Part shown: positions 58,955 to 64,000 of the stretch, in pieces
Numbering within the stretch: position 1 is the stretch's first letter
How the letters are laid out: each line of letters opens with the position of its first letter
NCBI GenBank assembly: GCA_040219135.1
Contig: JAVJTA010000013.1
Coordinates: 124,001 to 188,000, forward strand
Length of the DNA: 64,000 bases
Source of the DNA: UBA7803 sp040219135
GTDB lineage: Bacteria; Pseudomonadota; Gammaproteobacteria; Pseudomonadales; Azotimanducaceae
Direction: 5' to 3'
Translations under genes and position numbers: made by a program
The notes under the pieces: generated by a model
Seen by the model: only the letters and a program-made list of their open reading frames with translations
Databases searched by the model: none
What the model was told of the DNA's origin: nothing

Positions 58955-61014
58955 GGACGGCGCGTATGCGATGGAATGTTCTGCTCGGGATACCGGTGGT
59001 CGCGTTCGCGCTTTCCGGCTGCGGCGGCGGTTCCGGCGGCAGCAGTGCCGGCGTCGATGCGGTGCCGGCGCCGTGTTCCGGCAGCTGTGTAGACTCGAGT
59101 TCGCGGCTGGTAGTCGCCGACGTGCAGAGGATCGTTGCCCAGGCCGTGCACGAGGCCCGGGCGCAGCAGGTGGATCAGGCGACGATCGCGGTGGTCGATC
59201 GGGTCGGCAACGTCCTGGGCGTCTTCCGGATGACACCGTCGCAGCCGCAGCAGGTGGTCATCGCGACAGCGCTCGACGCCGACGGGAACGCGGTGATCAG
59301 CGCGGGCCTCGAGGGAATCCGGCTGCCCGTCGCTCCGGCACCGGTCGCGATCGACGACCAGGCGGCCATCGCCAAGGCGGTGACCGGCGCCTATCTGTCG
59401 TCGGAAGGCAATGCCTTCTCCACCCGCACGGCGAGTCAGATCGTGCAGGAGAACTTCAATCCCGGGGAGCGCAACCAGCCGTCCGGGCCGCTCTTCGGCG
59501 TGCAGTTCAGCCAGCTTGCCTGCTCGGACTTCAGCAGCAATTTCAACGGCGTGGGCCCCAACGTCGGACCCAAGCGCTCGCCGCTGGGGCTGTCGGCGGA
59601 CCCCGGCGGGTTCCCGCTCTACAAGGCCGGCGTTCCGGTGGGCGGTGTTGGCGTGATTGCCGACGGGCTGTACAGCGTTGACAAGGTCATCTCGGATTCG
59701 GATCGCGATCTCGACGAGATGATCGCACTGGCCGCGACATTCGGCTTCGCCGCGCCGGTGGACCGACGTGCGGATCAGATCACGGTGGAAGGCAAGACCT
59801 TCCGATTCTCCGACGTCGGCTTCGAGGATCTGGCCAGCGACCCGGCGAGTGCTCCGGCGTATTCCAGCATCAGCGGCGCGGTCGGTACGGAAATCGCGGT
59901 CACCGGCTACAGCGACGGCACCTTCAAGGCGGGTACGGTATTCGGGACCGCGGCGTCCGGAATCCGCCCCGACGGCGATGTGAACTATCCCGGTCGGGAC
60001 GCGTTCGTGTTTGTCGACGATACCGATGGACTGCGATTCGCGCCGCGCGCGGGCACCGACGTGGCCAGCCTCGGGGGCGCGGCGCTCACTGCGGCGGAAG
60101 CGAGAACGATCGTCGACAACGCGCTCGGCGTCGCGAATCGGGCGCGCGCACAGATCCGTCGTCCGCTCGGCAGCCAGGCACGGGTCACGGTCTCGCTGGT
60201 GGACACCAACGGGGAGATCCTGGCGATGGCGCGCACGCGCGACGCGCCGGTCTTTGGCGCCGACGTGTCTCTGCAGAAGGCCCGCACGGCCGCCTTCTTC
60301 TCTTCGGCAAGCGCTGCCGACTTCCTCCGCGCAGTGCCGCCCACGGTCTACCTCGAGACCAGCGACGCCAACGTCCGCGTCTCGAGACTGGTGGACGTTG
60401 GCGGATACGTCACGGCGGCCCAGGACTTTCTCAACGATCCGGGCGCGCTCGAGAACGGCGCCATCGCCTTTTCCGATCGGGCCGGCGGCAACCTCTCCCG
60501 ACCGTTTTTTCCCGACGGCGTGCAGAACAACCCGGCGGGACCGTTTTCCAAACCGCGCGGCGAGTGGAGCCCGTTCAGCACCGGCCTGCAGCTCGATCTC
60601 AGCATGAACGCGTTACTGCAGCATGTGCTGTTCGTTGCCGGTGCGTTTCCCGCCGATGTCGGCGACGGTTGCCCCGGAGTGGCCCTAAGCCTGACGACGG
60701 GCGGGTCGCCGACCGTGGCTGGCGTTCGCCTCGGCAACGGGTTGCAGATCTTTCCCGGCAGCGTGCCGGTCTTTCGCGGCGATGTTCTCGTGGGCGGGAT
60801 CGGCGTGTCGGGCGACGGCATCGATCAGGACGACATGATCTCATTTCTCGGTCTGCACAACGCAGGCGTCGAGCTCGGCGGGGCCGTCAACAACGCACCC
60901 CCGGCGATGCGCGCCGACCAGCTGGAGCCCAGGGGGGTCCGCCTGCGCTACGTGCAGTGCCCGCAGTCGCCGTTCATCGACAGCGATGAGCAGAACGTGT
61001 GTCAGGACAAGTGA
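58951..61014 (+). CDS. Lipoprotein with two GlcG/HbpS-like haem-binding domains
   Basis: 687 residues from ATG 58951; ATG 58966 is also possible. Lipobox FALSGC with Cys24 and a Gly/Ser linker. Domain A begins VQRIVAQAVHEARAQQVDQA then IAVVDRVGNVLGVFRM; domain B begins ARTIVDNALGVANRARAQIR then VTVSLVDTNGEILAMARTRD. Both are the GlcG/HbpS fold; HbpS binds haem and senses redox stress. Each is interrupted by long inserts, so the protein is much larger than usual (~150-200). Its ATGA start overlap ties it to the decahaem cytochrome; it probably sits on the periplasmic or outer side. Confidence 0.8.
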   Translation: MRTARMRWNVLLGIPVVAFALSGCGGGSGGSSAGVDAVPAPCSGSCVDSSSRLVVADVQRIVAQAVHEARAQQVDQATIAVVDRVGNVLGVFRMTPSQPQQVVIATALDADGNAVISAGLEGIRLPVAPAPVAIDDQAAIAKAVTGAYLSSEGNAFSTRTASQIVQENFNPGERNQPSGPLFGVQFSQLACSDFSSNFNGVGPNVGPKRSPLGLSADPGGFPLYKAGVPVGGVGVIADGLYSVDKVISDSDRDLDEMIALAATFGFAAPVDRRADQITVEGKTFRFSDVGFEDLASDPASAPAYSSISGAVGTEIAVTGYSDGTFKAGTVFGTAASGIRPDGDVNYPGRDAFVFVDDTDGLRFAPRAGTDVASLGGAALTAAEARTIVDNALGVANRARAQIRRPLGSQARVTVSLVDTNGEILAMARTRDAPVFGADVSLQKARTAAFFSSASAADFLRAVPPTVYLETSDANVRVSRLVDVGGYVTAAQDFLNDPGALENGAIAFSDRAGGNLSRPFFPDGVQNNPAGPFSKPRGEWSPFSTGLQLDLSMNALLQHVLFVAGAFPADVGDGCPGVALSLTTGGSPTVAGVRLGNGLQIFPGSVPVFRGDVLVGGIGVSGDGIDQDDMISFLGLHNAGVELGGAVNNAPPAMRADQLEPRGVRLRYVQCPQSPFIDSDEQNVCQDK

Positions 61015-61033
61015 ACGGAGACGGGAGCCCCGT

Positions 61034-62890
61034 ATGAACAAGCCCTTGCTGGCCGCCGTTTCACTGGCGTCTCTGATGCTGGCGGCGCCGCCGCCGCTGG
61101 CTGCCGCTGAAGTCTGCTACCGGGACGACAGTGGGCGCATCGTCACCCGGCGCCGGCCCGGGTACGAAGAAGTTCCGTGTCCGGGCAGCGAAGTGCCTGC
61201 GGCGGAGTCCGAAGAGGATCCGGCCGGGTACCGTCGCCAGGGCATCGCGCGCCAGGCCGATCCCGAAGCGCAGCGGCGCCAGAACCGGGTGTCGCCGATC
61301 CCGATCCCCAGCGTCGAAGACTACGTATCAGCCGTCCCGGTTCCCGATCGCTGGCGCATCGTCGACACCCTGGAAGGTTACGACTACCCCTGGTGGGACC
61401 CTTACAACCGCAATGTGCTCAAGGGCGACAAGCCGCTGGAGGCCGGAGAGGAGTGGTTCTTCAGCTTCACCGGCATTGCGGATACGGTGGTGGAAGACCG
61501 CGAGGTGCCGACGCCGGTAGGCGTGCAGTCTACGAACGATCCCGGCAATGTCGACGTGTTCGGCGGCTCGGACCAGCTTGCCGCCATTCAGACGCTGATC
61601 ACCGAGTTCGTCTACCTCAAGGGCGACACCGTGTTCCGTCCGCCGGATCACGAGTTCAGGCTGACGGCGGCATTCAACGTCAACTACACCGAGCTCGACG
61701 AGATACTCGGTGTGAACATCGACCCGGAGAAGGGGCGCACGCGCACAGACAAGCACGTCGGCATTCAGGCGCTGTTCTACGACAAGCACCTCCGCAACGT
61801 CTCGGACCGCTACGACTTCGACAGCCTGCGCATCGGCATCCAGCCGTTTTCGTCGGACTTCCGCGGCTTTCTCTTTCAGGACAACCAGCTCGGCGTGCGG
61901 TTGTTCGGCACCCGACGCAACAACATCTTTCAGTACAACCTGGCCTGGTTCCGGCGCCTGGAAAAGGATACCAACAGCGGCCTCAACGACCTCGGCAAGG
62001 ACATCCGCAAGGACGACGTATTCATCGCCAACCTGTACTGGCAGGATCTGCCGTCCCTGGGCTTCACATCCCAGGCAACCATCGCCTACAACCGTAACCG
62101 CGAGGATGACTTCCACTTCGATCGCAACGGCTTCATCGCCCGGCCGGCTTCGCTCGGCGCCGAGCGGACGCGGGACTACGACGTGTTCTATCTCGGCTAC
62201 AGCGGCGACGGCCATTTCGGTCGACTGAATGTCTCGACCTCGCTGTACTACGCGTTCGGCGAGACGGATCCGGGCGTGTTCTTCGACGACAAGGTCGACA
62301 TATCCGCGTTTTTCGCCGCAGCCGAGCTGTCCATGGACTTCGACTGGATCCGCCCGCGCGTGTCGCTCCTGTACGGCAGCGGCGATGACGATCCCTACGA
62401 CGACGAGGCTAACGGATTCGACGCCATTTTCGAGAATCCGCAATTCGCCGGAGCCGACACCAGCTACTGGATCCGTCAGGCCGTGCCGCTCATCGGTGGC
62501 GGTCGGGTGACGCTGGCTGGACGCAACGGGGTGCTGAACAGCATGCGTTCCTCGAAAGAGCAGGGACAGTCCAACTTCACCAATCCCGGCATCATCCTCG
62601 CAGGTGTGGGCGCGGATTTTGATATCACGCCGGAGCTGCGGCTGTCGCTCAACGCCAACCACCTCAGGTTCGACACGACCGAAGTGCTGGAGGCGGCGCG
62701 GAATCAGGGACCCGTGGACGAGGAGATCGGTCAGGACCTGTCTGTGTCGCTTACCTATCGGCCGTTCATGACGCAGAACGTCGTTCTGCGAGCATCGTAC
62801 GCCAAGCTGCTCGCCGGCGACGGCTTCGAGGATCTGTTTCCGGGGGAAGACCCCGGATATCTGTTCCTCAATCTGCTCTTCACGTATTGA
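61034..62890 (+). CDS. Outer-membrane beta-barrel protein of the electron-transfer cluster
   Basis: 618 residues. Signal peptide (1-25), N-terminal periplasmic segment with Cys28 and Cys49 and DUF4124-like EVCYRDDSGRIVTRR, then ~450 residues of alternating beta strands with aromatic girdles (LRIGIQPFSSDFRGFLFQDN, IFQYNLAWFRRLEK, VLRASYAKLLAG). It ends LFLNLLFTY, a C-terminal aromatic suited to the BAM machinery. It has no CxxC as in MtrB. It may act as porin or sheath for the multihaem cytochrome encoded 11 bp downstream. GGAG precedes the ATG. Confidence 0.78.
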   Translation: MNKPLLAAVSLASLMLAAPPPLAAAEVCYRDDSGRIVTRRRPGYEEVPCPGSEVPAAESEEDPAGYRRQGIARQADPEAQRRQNRVSPIPIPSVEDYVSAVPVPDRWRIVDTLEGYDYPWWDPYNRNVLKGDKPLEAGEEWFFSFTGIADTVVEDREVPTPVGVQSTNDPGNVDVFGGSDQLAAIQTLITEFVYLKGDTVFRPPDHEFRLTAAFNVNYTELDEILGVNIDPEKGRTRTDKHVGIQALFYDKHLRNVSDRYDFDSLRIGIQPFSSDFRGFLFQDNQLGVRLFGTRRNNIFQYNLAWFRRLEKDTNSGLNDLGKDIRKDDVFIANLYWQDLPSLGFTSQATIAYNRNREDDFHFDRNGFIARPASLGAERTRDYDVFYLGYSGDGHFGRLNVSTSLYYAFGETDPGVFFDDKVDISAFFAAAELSMDFDWIRPRVSLLYGSGDDDPYDDEANGFDAIFENPQFAGADTSYWIRQAVPLIGGGRVTLAGRNGVLNSMRSSKEQGQSNFTNPGIILAGVGADFDITPELRLSLNANHLRFDTTEVLEAARNQGPVDEEIGQDLSVSLTYRPFMTQNVVLRASYAKLLAGDGFEDLFPGEDPGYLFLNLLFTY

Positions 62891-62901
62891 TGGGAGGGGT
62901 C

Positions 62902-64000
62902 ATGACCTTATCTCGAACGCTCGCGGTTTTGTGCAGTCTGCTGCTGACAGCGGTGTACTGGGCAGGGGCGGCACACGGGAGCGAAGCCGTCAAGGCCGTG
63001 GAGCGCGACTACGTTACGGCGCCGCCGGCGCCGGCAGCTCAGTCTGCCGAGGCCGTCAGCGCGAAGTCGGACGGCTGCGTTTCCTGTCACAGCAGCAGCG
63101 ACAGCAAGACGATGCACACGAGCCCTGCGGTCAAGCTCGGGTGCACGGACTGCCACGGCGGTGACGCCGCTGTGTTCAGCGATGCGGCCCGCGGTTCCAG
63201 CGAGTACTTCGCGCTCCAGGAACGCGCCCACGTGCTGCCGAAATACCCCGACGCCTGGCACTATCCTTCCTCGGCGAACCCCGAACGCACCTACACGCTG
63301 CTCAACAAAGAGGCGCCCGAGTTCATCCGCTTCGTCAATCCTTCGGATTACCGGATTGCCCGCGAGTCCTGCGGCGCCTGTCATCTGGATATCATCGAGG
63401 CGTCGGTGCGCAGTCTTCACTCGACGGGAGCGATGCTCTGGGGCGGAGCGTCCTACAACAACGGTATCCTGCCGTACAAGAACTACATTCTCGGCGAAGC
63501 CTATACCCGCGATGGCACCGGCGCCGCGCTGCAGGGTCCGAAGATACCTGAAGCGCTGCAGGACGAAGCCGCAGAAGCCGGCATCCTGCCGATTCTGTAC
63601 CCCCTGCCTGCCTGGGAGACGATAAAGCCCGGCGACATCTTCCGGGTGTTCGAGCGCGGTGGGCGCAATATCATCTCGCTGTTTCCGGAAACGGGATTGC
63701 CGAATGCGCTGGGGCTGCTGCAGCGCATCGAGGAACCCGGGCGGCCGGACTTCCGGCAGTCGAACCGTGGTCCAGGCACCGGGGCGCGCATCTCGGTACC
63801 CGTGATCAACATCACCAAGACCCGGCTCAACGATCCGTTCACCTGGTTCATGGGAACGAACGATCAGCCTGGCGACTACAGGCACTCGGGTTGCGCCTCG
63901 TGTCACGTCGTGTACGCCAACGACCGTGATCCGCGACATTCCGGTGCATACGCCCAGCATGGCCACAGCGGGACGTCGATCACCGAGGATCCGGTCATCG
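62902..64000 (+). CDS. Multihaem c-type cytochrome (continues beyond window)
   Basis: The frame from ATG 62902 stays open to the last base, giving 366 residues. Signal peptide 1-~27 (LAVLCSLLLTAVYWAGAAHG). Four CxxCH sites are visible: CVSCH 59-63, CTDCH 81-85, CGACH 157-161 and CASCH 331-335, with scattered His that may be distal ligands. Large spacings with folded linkers (LPAWETIKPGDIFRVFERGG; SVPVINITKTRLNDPFTWFM) suggest a big multidomain cytochrome. It follows the barrel gene by 11 bp, so cotranscription is likely. GGGAGG precedes the ATG. Final haem count unknown. Confidence 0.88.
   Translation, partial: MTLSRTLAVLCSLLLTAVYWAGAAHGSEAVKAVERDYVTAPPAPAAQSAEAVSAKSDGCVSCHSSSDSKTMHTSPAVKLGCTDCHGGDAAVFSDAARGSSEYFALQERAHVLPKYPDAWHYPSSANPERTYTLLNKEAPEFIRFVNPSDYRIARESCGACHLDIIEASVRSLHSTGAMLWGGASYNNGILPYKNYILGEAYTRDGTGAALQGPKIPEALQDEAAEAGILPILYPLPAWETIKPGDIFRVFERGGRNIISLFPETGLPNALGLLQRIEEPGRPDFRQSNRGPGTGARISVPVINITKTRLNDPFTWFMGTNDQPGDYRHSGCASCHVVYANDRDPRHSGAYAQHGHSGTSITEDPVI

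Noticed and set aside
57224..64000. Classic MtrCAB conduit
   Set aside because: Decahaem cytochrome is membrane-anchored and fused to FHA, the barrel lacks the MtrB CxxC, and the HbpS-like lipoprotein has no counterpart in Mtr systems.

Overview
The window looks like a high-GC chromosome segment from a gammaproteobacterium of aerobic, lipid-using, probably aquatic character. The clearest sign of the class is the block nadA / bepA / tusA-like / perM-like / dapA / bamC / metallo-hydrolase (38.2-45.1 kb), an order I recall from Pseudomonas and relatives. A cecR-ybhGFSR type operon (23.4-29.0 kb) and a gamma-type tRNA-Ser(CGA) agree with this. I cannot name the genus.

Layout. 0-3 kb: the end of an XRE/MmyB-type regulator, a DUF2834 membrane protein and a compact three-gene set built on a MotA/TolQ/ExbB-type channel. 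3-13.7 kb: a membrane-anchored PQQ alcohol dehydrogenase with a fused haem c domain, a phosphotransferase + DUF6285 pair, two SDR oxidoreductases, a GPH-type symporter, a DUF748/AsmA-like giant and a PPM1-type methyltransferase. 13.8-23.3 kb: a PiT phosphate transporter, an unknown helical protein, a Pcm-erythromycin-esterase fusion, the eroded tail of an alpha/beta hydrolase, a Lon-like protease, an enoyl-CoA hydratase and a class V aminotransferase. 23.4-29 kb: an ABC-2 type efflux operon and its TetR regulator with a clear palindromic operator. 29-38 kb: a hydrolase fused to a membrane domain, an ArsR/SRPBCC/VOC operon, an MFS exporter, a CaiB-type CoA-transferase + SDR pair and an ATP-grasp protein. 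38-50 kb: the conserved housekeeping block, a MarR-linked pair of split-barrel proteins, DinB, tRNA-Ser with a good terminator, and GdhA.

50.4-64 kb is the most unusual part. Leftward are a transmembrane Ser/Thr kinase, whose periplasmic part carries a CsgG-like domain and a PEGA repeat, and a separate exported CsgG-like protein with a peptidoglycan-binding tail. Rightward, in six tightly packed genes, are: (1) a soluble flavoprotein fused to two cyclic-nucleotide-binding folds and four [4Fe-4S] motifs; (2) a membrane protein with two bis-histidine pairs, like a di-haem cytochrome b; (3) an FHA domain-TM-decahaem cytochrome c fusion; (4) a lipoprotein with two GlcG/HbpS-like domains; (5) an outer-membrane beta-barrel; (6) a multihaem cytochrome c that runs off the window. 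Read together this is a candidate electron path from NAD(P)H through the inner membrane and periplasm to the outer membrane, with kinase, FHA and CNB modules as possible cytoplasmic control inputs. The parts are seen in the sequence; the pathway and its regulation are inference.
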